In this document: piece by piece, positions 8,841 to 17,202 of the stretch
How the letters are laid out: every line of letters starts with the position of its first letter
How positions within the stretch are numbered: the first letter of the stretch is position 1
Origin: Frigidibacter oleivorans
GTDB taxonomy: Bacteria; Pseudomonadota; Alphaproteobacteria; Rhodobacterales; Rhodobacteraceae
DNA length: 64,000 nt
Direction: 5' to 3'
Assembly: GCF_003993775.1 (NCBI RefSeq)
Contig: NZ_RJRZ01000003.1
Location: forward strand, 186,001-250,000
Notes under the pieces: generated by a model
Database searches by the model: none
What the model saw: the letters and a program-made list of their open reading frames with translations, nothing else
What the model was told of the DNA's origin: nothing
Made by a program: the position numbers and the translations under genes

Positions 8841-10990
8841 GGGTCCTCGTCCAGATGGCGTTCGCCGGGCTTCAGCGCCCGCATCGGCTGGCCCCGGCGC
8901 TCGCCGAACTCGGCCAGCATCTCGGCGATGGCGGCGGCCTCCGGCAGGTCGGGCACGAAGCCGGGCGGCAGATGGCCGAGCGCCGCCAGCCGGTCGAAGA
9001 GGCGGACGAAATCCACCTCGCCCACCGAGCGGAAATCGACGCGGGTCGCCTCCTCCGCCACCCAGTCCCGGCGGATCGCGTCGATCACCCGGGGCGTCAC
9101 CCCGGCGAAGCTGCGGAACTGCAGGTCGTAATCGGCGACATTGGCCTTCGACCGGCGCAGGATCATCGTCACCTGCGCCTCCGGCGCCAGCACATAGGCG
9201 GCAAGGTGGAAGGCCGACCCGTCCAGCCCCACGATCTGCCGCGCCGCCTTGTAGCGGGCGATCTGGGTGGCCAGCGGATGCCGTTCGGGGTGGAAGATCT
9301 CGAAGCCGGCGCGCGCGAGGTTCTCCTCGATCACCGTCTCGCCGAGGATGCCGCCCCGCTGCGCGTTCAGCCGCGCGCGCGAGATGTAAAGCCGCTCGCC
9401 TCCTTCCGCCGGCACCGCCGCCGACAGCCGCTCGCGGAAGACGGCGCGATAGGCGGGCGAGCCGGCATAGCGCTCCTTCCAGCCGAAGCCCAGCTCCGGC
9501 ACGAACAGCCGTTCCACCCGCAGCGCCCCGGCATGGGTGCGGACGGGCATGTCGATGCCCATCAGCCGGAAGAACTCCTGATGCCCCTCGATCGCGCGTT
9601 CGATGGCCCGCGCGTCGCCGCGATAGGGCAGGTAGAGGATGCTGTCGGGCCGCACCGGCAGATGCGGCAGCGCCCACAGGCGGGCGGTCGATTCCACCAG
9701 GAAATGCCCGAAATGCCCGCGGAAATGCCCGGCGAACAGATGCGTGCCCGGCAGGTCGGTCACCGGCTCGCCCGGCGAAAGCCGCGGCGCGGGCGTGGAT
9801 TTCGCGGCGCGGATCCAGGCCTCGGACAGGGCGCACCATTGCCCGTCGGCCTGCAGCACGCCCGAGGCCAGCTTTTCGTCATGGTCGCGTTCCGGCACCA
9901 CCAGCGCGCCCGGAAGGTCGAGGATCAGCCCGGCGAAGGGCGGCTGCGGGTCGCCGGCCGTCACCCGGATCTCGCCGCCCTGCCCCGGCGCAGCCGCGGC
10001 GCGTTCGGCCAGGCGGCGGCTGGCGCGGCGCAGGAAGGGGCTGTCGCCCTCGCGCGCCCGCAGCGCGGCGATGGCCCCGGGCAGCAACCCGGCATGGCCC
10101 CGCCGTTCCGCCTCGGCAAAGGCCGCGCGGCGCCAGGACAGGTCGGCGCGGCGGGCATCGCGGAAGGCGCGGGCGAAGGCCGCGGGATCGAACCGCCCCG
10201 CCGCCACATCCTCGATCAGCGGGTCGAGCAGGCCCAGACCCTTCAGGTTGCGGATCGCGCGGTGACCCAGATGCGGCACCCGGATCTCGGTCAGGCCCGG
10301 CCCCGCCATCCGCCGCAGATGCGCATGATCCTCGGGCACGAAGGGATCGAAGACCACCGTCGCCCGCAGGCCGCCCGCCATCGCCTCGGCCGCGTCGAGG
10401 AAGTCCGGGCTGTCCCAGTCCCAGGTCTTCTGCGCATAGCGATAGCGCTTGTCGAACCGCGCCCGCTTCTTCGCCAACGTCGATTGCGGGCTGAAGGCCA
10501 GCGCCTCGGCCCCCGGCACCAGCGGCGCATGGACCAGCGCCGCGAAACCGCCCATCGAGGCGCCGATGAAGGTGATCCGCCGGAAGCCCGCGAAGAGGCC
10601 CGCGTCGCGCAGCGCCCCGATCAGCCGGGGCGTGTCGGCATTGCGGTACCAGTCCTTGCGGCTGGCGATCAGCCCGAGGATCGACACCCCCGCCTTCGCC
10701 GCCCGCGCCTGCAGCCAGGGCTGCGGCGGATCGTAGGCGCCGACCGAGCCGAGATTGTCGAAGGTCACCCACAGCGCGTCGGACCGGCGGTGGAACTGCG
10801 CCTCGACCAGCCCCAAGGGCAGCCGGAAATCGCCCTGCGCCACGGCGGCCGTGGCATCGGCGGCCAGGGGCGGCGGCAGGGGCAGCCGTCGTTCCGCCGC
10901 CGCGCCGCGGCCATCGGCGGGGGCACGAAGGGCAAGGCGCGCTGCGGCGATGGATCGCTGATGCAACACGTCGAACACCCCTGAGAACAC
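8837..10990 (-). CDS. Fusion: alpha/beta-hydrolase-like domain and GT61-type glycosyltransferase
   Basis: A 717-residue protein. Residues about 60-300 repeat the local hydrolase family: VTFDNLGS, DWYRNADT, elbow GASMGG with Ser145, FSPQSTL, FDPFVPED and a HLGHR histidine. Residues about 350-640 look like a GT61/DUF563 transferase: GHFGHFLVES, YISRARLN, then GLDGSAFHLAAYV. The first start codon is a GTG at 10990 without a convincing ribosome binding site; GTGs at codons 5 and 8 are alternatives. It is the first gene of a leftward pair with the DSD glycosyltransferase. The fusion suggests that the hydrolase-like activity and sugar transfer act on the same product. Confidence 0.75.
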   Translation of the reverse strand: MFSGVFDVLHQRSIAAARLALRAPADGRGAAAERRLPLPPPLAADATAAVAQGDFRLPLGLVEAQFHRRSDALWVTFDNLGSVGAYDPPQPWLQARAAKAGVSILGLIASRKDWYRNADTPRLIGALRDAGLFAGFRRITFIGASMGGFAALVHAPLVPGAEALAFSPQSTLAKKRARFDKRYRYAQKTWDWDSPDFLDAAEAMAGGLRATVVFDPFVPEDHAHLRRMAGPGLTEIRVPHLGHRAIRNLKGLGLLDPLIEDVAAGRFDPAAFARAFRDARRADLSWRRAAFAEAERRGHAGLLPGAIAALRAREGDSPFLRRASRRLAERAAAAPGQGGEIRVTAGDPQPPFAGLILDLPGALVVPERDHDEKLASGVLQADGQWCALSEAWIRAAKSTPAPRLSPGEPVTDLPGTHLFAGHFRGHFGHFLVESTARLWALPHLPVRPDSILYLPYRGDARAIERAIEGHQEFFRLMGIDMPVRTHAGALRVERLFVPELGFGWKERYAGSPAYRAVFRERLSAAVPAEGGERLYISRARLNAQRGGILGETVIEENLARAGFEIFHPERHPLATQIARYKAARQIVGLDGSAFHLAAYVLAPEAQVTMILRRSKANVADYDLQFRSFAGVTPRVIDAIRRDWVAEEATRVDFRSVGEVDFVRLFDRLAALGHLPPGFVPDLPEAAAIAEMLAEFGERRGQPMRALKPGERHLDEDP

Positions 10991-11153
10991 CCTGACCGTC
11001 CCGTCCCCGCGGCCCGGCGCGGGCCTGGCCGAACCCTATACCGCAGCCCGGCCCAAGGAAAGGCCGCGCGCGGCGGCGGCCGGGGCTACCACGGCCGCTT
11101 TCACCCGGCGCGGCCCGGCCCTAGGATGGCCCACAGCACGAGCGGGGGACGGA
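10991..11153. promoter_or_regulatory. Divergent intergenic region in the glycan island
   Basis: This 163-bp gap separates the leftward hydrolase-GT61 gene from the rightward glycosyltransferase gene and should contain both promoters. A short AT-containing patch at about 11035-11045 (ACCCTATACC) could be part of a -10 element. No clear operator is seen. Confidence 0.3.
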
Positions 11154-12212
11154 ATGGACAGGCTGGCGATCCTGACGGTGAAGGACGAGGGCGCCTTCCT
11201 GCTGGAATGGGTGGCCTTTCACCGCAGCGCGGGCTTCACGGCGATTCTCGGCTTTTCCAACGATTGCAGCGACGGCACCGATGCGATGCTGGACCGGCTG
11301 GCGGAGATGGGGCTGGCGATCCATGAACGGCAGGCCGGACCCTTCGCCAAGGGGCCGCAATGGACGGCGCTGAACGCCGCCGAACGGCACCCGGCGCTGG
11401 CTGCGGCGGATTGGGCGATGCCGATCGACATCGACGAGTTCCTGAACATCCATGCGGGGGACGGCACGCTCGACGCGCTCTTCGCCGCCGATCCGCGGGC
11501 CACGGCCTTCGCCCTGCCCTGGCGGCTGTTCGGCAATGGCGGGGTGACGGGGTTCGAGGACCGGCCGGTGACGGCGCAGTTCCTGCGCGCCGCGCCGCCC
11601 GGCATGGCCTGGCCCTGGCGGGCGGCGATGGTCAAGACCCTGTTCCGCAACGATGGCAGCTATGCCCGGCTCGGCGTCCACCGCCCCCGCCAGCCCCGCC
11701 CCGATGCCCTGCCCCGCCAGCGCTGGATCGCGGGCTCCGGCCGGACCCTGCCGCCGCGCTTCGCGCAGACCGGCCTCTTCGTGCCGCCCGCGCCCGACAT
11801 GTACGGGCTCGCGCAGATCAACCACTACGCGCTCGGCGCGATGGAAAGCTATGTGGTCAAGGCCGCGCGGGGCCGCGCCAACCGCGAGGCGGCCGCCCAT
11901 GACATGTCCTACTGGGTGGAGCGGAATTTCGATACCGAGGAGGATCGCAGCATCCTGCCCGCCGCCGCCCGGGCCGCGCCGCTGCTGGACGAGCTGCTGG
12001 CAGACCGGGTGCTGGGGCCGCTGCACCGGGCGGCGGTGGCCTGGCGGCGCCAGCGCTTTGCCGCGCTGATGGCCGAGGAGCCGTGGCGGGCGCTGTTCGG
12101 CCGGCTGCTGCTGGCCCCGGCCAGCCGGCCGCTGCCGCCCGAGCGGATGGCGCTGCTGCTGGCCCATGCACGCCGCGCTGCGGAAACAGTGGCCCCCGAT
12201 GCCGCGGATTAG
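11154..12212 (+). CDS. Glycosyltransferase family 2 (PF13704-type)
   Basis: A 352-residue glycosyltransferase. LTVKDEGAFLLEWVAFHRSAGF, FSNDCSDGTDAML and DIDEF (residues 92-96) match the N-terminal half of the 623-residue protein at 5990-7861 block for block, so the two are paralogues. This copy lacks the methyltransferase-like tail and ends soon after the INHYALGAMESYVVK block and an arginine-rich helix. The ATG at 11154 follows a GGGGGACGGA-type Shine-Dalgarno region. It is read away from the leftward island and together with the hydrolase-like gene downstream. Confidence 0.83.
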   Translation: MDRLAILTVKDEGAFLLEWVAFHRSAGFTAILGFSNDCSDGTDAMLDRLAEMGLAIHERQAGPFAKGPQWTALNAAERHPALAAADWAMPIDIDEFLNIHAGDGTLDALFAADPRATAFALPWRLFGNGGVTGFEDRPVTAQFLRAAPPGMAWPWRAAMVKTLFRNDGSYARLGVHRPRQPRPDALPRQRWIAGSGRTLPPRFAQTGLFVPPAPDMYGLAQINHYALGAMESYVVKAARGRANREAAAHDMSYWVERNFDTEEDRSILPAAARAAPLLDELLADRVLGPLHRAAVAWRRQRFAALMAEEPWRALFGRLLLAPASRPLPPERMALLLAHARRAAETVAPDAAD

Positions 12213-12334
12213 CCGGTTCCGCCCCACCCACTCCTTGCAAATGACATGATTTTGCCCGGATCGGCCCCTTGATCCGCCGCGTTGGTGAGGCGAACGTGAA
12301 CCCGGGCGGCGGCCCGCAGCAGAAGGAGCCCGGG

Positions 12335-13348
12335 ATGGCCGAGAACCACGCCCTCGATGTGGTGGATCAGGACGATCTCGACACGCTGGAGGCGCTCGAG
12401 GCGCTTGGCGAAGAGCAGGGCTATTTCGAATCGCTGGGGCCGCGCCATGCCGCCGTCTTCGCCGAGGACGGCCCGGTGCTGATCGTCACCTTCGAAAGCC
12501 TCGCCGCCATCCGCGCCCGGCCCGGGCACCGGCCGCTGGGGCTCGACATCGCCGAGGCGAAGGGCTGGTCCTGCCTGTGCCTGATCGCCGTGCGCGAGGG
12601 CTGGTATCGCGATCCGGCGGTCTATGGCTTCTTCGACCGGCAGGCGGACGACGCCTTCTTCGAGGATTTCGACCGGGTGGTGTTCTGGGGCGCGGGCCGG
12701 GGCGGCTATGCGGCGGGCGCCTTCTCCGTCACCGCGCCGGGGGCGACGGTGGTGATGGCCGCGCCGCAGGCGACGCTCGACCCGCGGGTGGCCGGCTGGG
12801 ACGAGCGGTTCCGCGGCGAGCGGCGGCAGGCCTTTACCGACCGCTATGGCTTTGCCCCCGAAATGGTCGAGGGCGCGGGGCCGGTCTTCGTGCTGTACGA
12901 CCCGCGCGAGCGCGAGGATGCGATGCATGCGGCGCTGTTCGCCCGCAACTTCACCACGCTCCTGCCCTGCCGCGGGATCGGCCCCGACCCGGCCGCCGCA
13001 CTGGCCGAGATGGAGGTTCTGGGGCCGGTGCTGGTGGCCGCGGGCGAAGGGCGGCTGACCCCGGCGCTGTTCTGGCGGCTTTACCGGGCGCGGCGGCGCT
13101 ACATGCCCTATCTGCGCCGTCTGGGGCAGCGGCTGGAGACCGACAGGCGGATGCGGCTGGTCGGGCTGCTCTACCGCGCGGCGTTCCGCACCACCGGGTC
13201 GCGCCGGTTCCGCCGCTGGTCGCAGCAGATCGCCGAGGATCTGGCCGATCGCGGCCAGCCGCTGCCCGATGTGCCGGACTCGGTGACGGCAAGCGATGCG
13301 GCAGCGGACGCGGCCGAGGATGCGGGCACCGCGCGGCAGGCCGGCTGA
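12335..13348 (+). CDS. Alpha/beta-hydrolase-like protein, catalytically degenerate paralogue
   Basis: A 337-residue member of the same hydrolase family: VTFESLAA, EGWYRDP, DFDRVVFWG, AAPQATLDP and LYDPRERED align with the other two. The elbow is GAGRGG, so glycine 121 stands where the nucleophilic serine should be, and the histidine block is replaced by CRGIGPD. It is therefore unlikely to be a hydrolase. The C-terminus carries an arginine-rich segment and an acidic/alanine tail. The ATG at 12335 has an ideal AAGGAG at 12323-12328, preferred to the open frame upstream. It could be a binding or regulatory partner of the active paralogues. Confidence 0.72.
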   Translation: MAENHALDVVDQDDLDTLEALEALGEEQGYFESLGPRHAAVFAEDGPVLIVTFESLAAIRARPGHRPLGLDIAEAKGWSCLCLIAVREGWYRDPAVYGFFDRQADDAFFEDFDRVVFWGAGRGGYAAGAFSVTAPGATVVMAAPQATLDPRVAGWDERFRGERRQAFTDRYGFAPEMVEGAGPVFVLYDPREREDAMHAALFARNFTTLLPCRGIGPDPAAALAEMEVLGPVLVAAGEGRLTPALFWRLYRARRRYMPYLRRLGQRLETDRRMRLVGLLYRAAFRTTGSRRFRRWSQQIAEDLADRGQPLPDVPDSVTASDAAADAAEDAGTARQAG

Positions 13349-13377
13349 CGCACGGCCCCCCGCGCGCCCCGCCCGCC

Positions 13378-15021
13378 TCAGCCGGCGCGGGGATGGGCGC
13401 GGTCGTTCAGCAGGATGCTGGGCTGCCAGGGCCCGAGGTTCAGCTGGAAATCCGGGGCCGGCCGGGTCGAGCCCAGTTCCCCCGCGATGGTCACCCAGTT
13501 GCCGTCGGGGACGGTCACATGGGCCGGTTCCTCGGAGAGGTTGAAGAAGCACAGGATCTCTTCCGTGTCGGTCCAGCGGCGGAAGCGGATCACATCGCCC
13601 TCGACATGCACGTCGCCCATATGGCCCGCGCGCAGCGCCCGGTGCCCGCGCCGGAAGGACAGCGCCCGGCGGTAATGGTGCAACAGCGCCGCCGGATCGT
13701 GCTCTGCCTCGGTCACGGCAAGGTGGTAATGCGAGGACGGCACCGGCAGCCAGGGCTTGGCGCTGGAGAAGCCCGCATTCACCGCCGACCCGTCCCAGGG
13801 CATGGGCGTGCGGCAGCCATCGCGGCCCTTGTATTCCGGCCAGAATTCGCGGCCATAGGGGTCCTGCAGATCCTCATAGGCCAGTTCCGCCTCGGGCAGG
13901 CCCAGCTCCTCGCCCTGATAGAGGCAGACCGAGCCGCGCATCATAAGCAGCAGCGTCGCATAGATCCGCGCCGCCGCGGGCGACAGGTTCCAGCGGGTGA
14001 TGTGGCGCACCACGTCATGGTTTGAAAAGGCCCAGCAGACCCAGCCGTCATTGGCCACACGCTCGACCTCGGCGAAGACCTCGGCGACGGTGGCGGCGGT
14101 CAGCGCCTCGCCCGACAGGAACTCGAAGGCATAGGACATCTGCATCCGGTCGTCGCCCCGGGTGTATTCGCCGAGGATCTCCAGCCCGCGCTGGCTGTCG
14201 CCGACCTCGCCCACGGCGGCGGCGTTGAAGGGCATCATCACCCCCCGGAGCCGCTTCAGGAATTCGACATTGTCGGGGTGGTTCTTGTCATAGATATGCC
14301 GCTGGTGGTTGTAGGGGTTTACCGCCGGCGCGGTCTTGACGTTGCGTAGTTCGGGCGCCAGCGGAGGATTGTCGCGCAAGCCCTTGTCATGCATGTAGTA
14401 ATTGATGGTGTCCAGCCGGAAGCCATCCACCCCGCGATCCAGCCAGAACCGCGCCACGTCCAGCAGCGCCTCCTGCACCTCGGCGCAGTGGAAGTTCAGG
14501 TCCGGCTGCGAGGTCAGGAAGTTGTGCAGGTAATACTGTTCGCGCCGGGCATCCCATTGCCACGAGGTGCCGCCGAACTGCGACAGCCAGTTGTTGGGCA
14601 CGGTGCCGTCGGGTTTGGGATCGGCCCAGACATACCAGTCGGCCTTCGGGTTGTCGCGGCTCGACCGGCTTTCGCGGAACCACGGATGCAGGTCCGAGGT
14701 ATGCGACAGCACGAGGTCGATCATCACCTTCAGCCCGTAGTGATGCGCGGTGGCGATCACCTGGTCGAAATCGGCCAGCGTGCCGAACATGGGGTCCACG
14801 TCGCGGTAGTCGGCGACGTCATAGCCGAAATCCTTCATCGGCGAGGTGAAGAACGGGCTGATCCAAACCGCATCCGCGCCGAGCGCGGCGATATAGGGCA
14901 GCCGGTGCACGATACCCAGCAGGTCGCCCACCCCGTCGCCATTGGCATCCTGAAAGCTGCGCGGATAGATCTGGTAGATCACCGCGCCGCGCCACCAGTC
15001 GGGGTCCTTGACGAAAGCCAT
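13378..15021 (-). CDS. aglA: Alpha-glucosidase, GH13 family
   Basis: A 547-residue cytoplasmic oligo-alpha-glucosidase that would hydrolyse alpha-glucosides such as maltose, sucrose or trehalose to glucose. GH13 motifs are intact: YQIYPRSFQD at the N-terminus, VMIDLVLSHTS, GFRLDTINYY with nucleophile Asp204, VGEVGD with acid/base Glu272, and FSNHDVVRH with Asp337. The C-terminal beta domain is complete. The start is the ATG at 15021 (MAFVKDPDWWRGAVIYQIYP), the usual family start. It is divergent from glucokinase, which would phosphorylate the released glucose. No transporter for the pathway lies in the window. Confidence 0.92.
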   Translation of the reverse strand: MAFVKDPDWWRGAVIYQIYPRSFQDANGDGVGDLLGIVHRLPYIAALGADAVWISPFFTSPMKDFGYDVADYRDVDPMFGTLADFDQVIATAHHYGLKVMIDLVLSHTSDLHPWFRESRSSRDNPKADWYVWADPKPDGTVPNNWLSQFGGTSWQWDARREQYYLHNFLTSQPDLNFHCAEVQEALLDVARFWLDRGVDGFRLDTINYYMHDKGLRDNPPLAPELRNVKTAPAVNPYNHQRHIYDKNHPDNVEFLKRLRGVMMPFNAAAVGEVGDSQRGLEILGEYTRGDDRMQMSYAFEFLSGEALTAATVAEVFAEVERVANDGWVCWAFSNHDVVRHITRWNLSPAAARIYATLLLMMRGSVCLYQGEELGLPEAELAYEDLQDPYGREFWPEYKGRDGCRTPMPWDGSAVNAGFSSAKPWLPVPSSHYHLAVTEAEHDPAALLHHYRRALSFRRGHRALRAGHMGDVHVEGDVIRFRRWTDTEEILCFFNLSEEPAHVTVPDGNWVTIAGELGSTRPAPDFQLNLGPWQPSILLNDRAHPRAG

Positions 15022-15322
15022 GCCTGTCTCCGTGTCCTGCCAGTCTTCATCTCGACGTCCGCGCCGCGGGCCGGCCCCGCCGGACATGCCGCGCCGGGCC
15101 GTTGCGCATCGGGCCGACCGCCCGCGGGGGCCGCGCCTGTCCCCCTTGGCAGGTGCAACGTGTCATCCGGTTCCGCGTTCCGCAACCGCGGGACGGGTGC
15201 AGGCGTTAGGACCGCGGGACAAACCGGCGTGACCTTCGCCGCGCCTGCCCATAAGGTGCCGCCGACCCCGGCGCCCCCGCCGGACGCGGCCCCGCAGGCC
15301 GGACAAGACAGACGGAGCGACG
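15022..15322. promoter_or_regulatory. Divergent control region between alpha-glucosidase and glucokinase genes
   Basis: This 301-bp gene-free gap must carry both divergent promoters. A weak inverted repeat of CGGTT and AACCG arms lies at about 15169-15190, within a run of TTCCGC words, and could be a regulator site. GGAG at about 15314-15317 is the glucokinase ribosome binding site. No longer structure or small gene is evident. Confidence 0.35.
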
Positions 15323-16309
15323 ATGAGCCCTGACCTTCCCCCCGCCGGTCCCTCTGCCTGCGATACCCGCGCTCTGGTGGCCGATGTCGGCGGCACCAAC
15401 ACCCGCGTGGCGCAGGCGGGGGCGGACGGCATCGCCACCGACAGCGTGCGCCGCTATGCCAATGCCGAATTTCCGGACCTGGAGTCGGTGCTGGTCCGCT
15501 ATCGCGAGGAGACGGGCTGCGCCACCCCGGCCGCCGCCTGCGTCGCGGTGGCGGGTCCGGTGCGCGACGGGGTGGGCCGGCTGACCAATCTCGACTGGAC
15601 CTTCGGCGGCCCCTCGCTGGCCGAGGCCACGGGCGCGGGCCTGGTCGCAGTGCTGAACGACCTGCAGGCGCAGGGCCACGCGCTCGGCCATCTGCCCGAG
15701 GGCGCGCACCGGCTGGTGGTGGAGGGGCATTCCGCCCCCGGCCCGCAGCTGGTGGTGGGCGTGGGCACCGGCTTCAACGCCGCGCCCGTGCATGACGGGC
15801 CGCACGGGCGGATCGTCGCGGCCTCGGAATGCGGGCATGTCACGCTGCCGGTGCGGACGGACGAGGATCTGCGGCTGTCGCGCTTCGTCGCGCTGGACCA
15901 CGGCTATCCGGGGGTGGAGGACGTGCTGTCGGGCCGCGGGCTCGGCGCCATCGACGCCTGGCTGGCCGAAGAGACGGGCCAGCCCGGCCGCCGCAGCTCG
16001 TCCGAGATCCTCGCGGCCTTCGCGGCGGGCGAGCCCCGCGCGCGCGAGGCGGTGGCGGTGATGGTGCGGATGCTGGGCCGGGTGGCAGGCGATCTGGCGC
16101 TGATCCACCTGCCCTATGGCGGGCTGCACCTGATCGGCGGCATGGCCCGGGCGCTGACGCCCTGGTTCGAGGAGTTCGGCTTTGCCGAGGCCTTCCGCGA
16201 CAAGGGCCGCTTCGCGCCGCTGATGGCCGAGTTCCGGGTGACGGTCATCGAGGACGATTATGCCGCGCTGATCGGCTGCGCCCGCCACCTGTCGGACCTC
16301 GCCGCCTGA
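15323..16309 (+). CDS. glk: Glucokinase (ROK-independent Glk family)
   Basis: A 328-residue kinase that would phosphorylate glucose with ATP. The phosphate-binding motif VADVGGTNTR (Asp21) is at the N-terminus, followed by VAVAGPV, LTNLDWTF, and a glucose-binding region ending in ASECGHVTLP and SGRGL. This is the bacterial Glk (PF02685) pattern rather than ROK. The ATG at 15323 follows GACGGAGCGACG, a good ribosome binding site. Divergent pairing with an alpha-glucosidase points to use of imported disaccharides through the Entner-Doudoroff route. Confidence 0.93.
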   Translation: MSPDLPPAGPSACDTRALVADVGGTNTRVAQAGADGIATDSVRRYANAEFPDLESVLVRYREETGCATPAAACVAVAGPVRDGVGRLTNLDWTFGGPSLAEATGAGLVAVLNDLQAQGHALGHLPEGAHRLVVEGHSAPGPQLVVGVGTGFNAAPVHDGPHGRIVAASECGHVTLPVRTDEDLRLSRFVALDHGYPGVEDVLSGRGLGAIDAWLAEETGQPGRRSSSEILAAFAAGEPRAREAVAVMVRMLGRVAGDLALIHLPYGGLHLIGGMARALTPWFEEFGFAEAFRDKGRFAPLMAEFRVTVIEDDYAALIGCARHLSDLAA

Positions 16310-16439
16310 GCCGACGCCCCGGGACCTGGTCCCGCATCTGGCCCCGGATGCGGCGCGGTTTCGCGCCGTCGCGCGTCAATGCGATCTTAACCCGCCGGGT
16401 CTAGCCCTTGTCCGACGACGATCGGCAAGGGAGCATCCG

Positions 16440-16832
16440 GTGACCGCCAGTTCCTCCAGACGCGCAAGGCAACATGCCCGGCCCGGCCCCGACCCGGTGC
16501 TGACGCTTCCCCCGCGGCTGGACCTGCCCGCGGCCCGCCCGCTGGCAGAACGCATCCGCGCCCATGACGGCCGCCCGCTCGACATCGATGCGGGCGAGGT
16601 GTCCCATCTGGGCGGGCTCTGCCTGCAGGTGCTGCTCGCCGCCGCGCAAAGCTGGCGCAAGGCCGGCCAGCCGCTGCGCCTGACCCGCCGCTCGCCCGCC
16701 TTCGACGAGGCGCTGGCATTGTGCGGCCTGCGCCCTGAAGCGGTGGAGGCGGGCGCGGTGGAGGCCGCCGCGGTGGAGGCCGTTGCGGTGGAGGCCGCCG
16801 GACCCGGCGCGCAGGCGGAGGTGCGGACATGA
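16440..16832 (+). CDS. STAS-domain protein at head of chemotaxis operon
   Basis: A 130-residue protein starting at GTG 16440, with AAGGGAG at 16427-16433 as the ribosome binding site. Residues about 20-95 look like a STAS/anti-anti-sigma fold: LTLPPRLDLPAARPLAERI, LDIDAGEVSHLGGLCLQVLLAAAQ, then a C-terminal helix ending near LCGLRPE. The serine normally phosphorylated in this fold falls at SHLGG. The tail is four copies of a valine-glutamate-alanine pentapeptide. Its stop overlaps the cheY start (ATGA). Similar STAS genes precede cheY-cheA in other alphaproteobacterial chemotaxis operons, where the function is poorly known. Confidence 0.75.
   Translation: MTASSSRRARQHARPGPDPVLTLPPRLDLPAARPLAERIRAHDGRPLDIDAGEVSHLGGLCLQVLLAAAQSWRKAGQPLRLTRRSPAFDEALALCGLRPEAVEAGAVEAAAVEAVAVEAAGPGAQAEVRT
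16740..16799 (+). repeat. Four tandem 15-bp repeats in the STAS gene
   Basis: Four consecutive 15-bp units share the core GCGGTGGAGGC and differ only in the last few bases. They encode a repeated five-residue Val-Glu-Ala motif forming the tail of the STAS protein. In-frame units mean that slippage would change the tail length without breaking the gene. Confidence 0.9.
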
Positions 16833-17194
16833 CGCTGACCGTGCTTGCCGTCGATGACAGCCGGACCATCCGCGACATGCTGCGCCTGGCCCTGACCGAG
16901 GTGGGGATCGAGGTGCATCTGGCCGAGGATGGCGTCGACGGGCTGGAACGCCTCGCGGAGCTGGAACCCGACGCCATCATCTCCGACATCAACATGCCGC
17001 GGCTCGACGGTTTCGGCTTCATCGAGGCGGTGCGCCTTCAGGACCGGCACCGCGCCACGCCGATCCTGGTGCTGACGACGGAAAGCGCGCCGGAACTGAA
17101 GGCCCGCGCCCGCGCCGCCGGAGCCACGGGCTGGATCGTGAAGCCCTTCGATCCGCCGAAACTGGTGCAGGCGCTGCGCATGGTCACGGGCTGA
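16829..17194 (+). CDS. cheY: CheY-like single-domain response regulator
   Basis: A 121-residue receiver with the acid pair Asp9-Asp10, phospho-acceptor Asp53 (IISDINMPRLDG), a threonine at LVLTTES and the conserved lysine in VKPFDP. It has no output domain, as expected of CheY. It overlaps the STAS gene by 4 bp and lies 8 bp before cheA, so it is most likely phosphorylated by that CheA and signals to the flagellar motor or acts as a phosphate sink. Confidence 0.93.
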   Translation: MTLTVLAVDDSRTIRDMLRLALTEVGIEVHLAEDGVDGLERLAELEPDAIISDINMPRLDGFGFIEAVRLQDRHRATPILVLTTESAPELKARARAAGATGWIVKPFDPPKLVQALRMVTG

Positions 17195-17202
17195 GGCAAG
17201 AC

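Noticed and set aside
1751-13348. Recently transferred genomic island
   Set aside because: No integrase, tRNA, flanking repeats or obvious GC shift was seen; the term island is used only for functional grouping.
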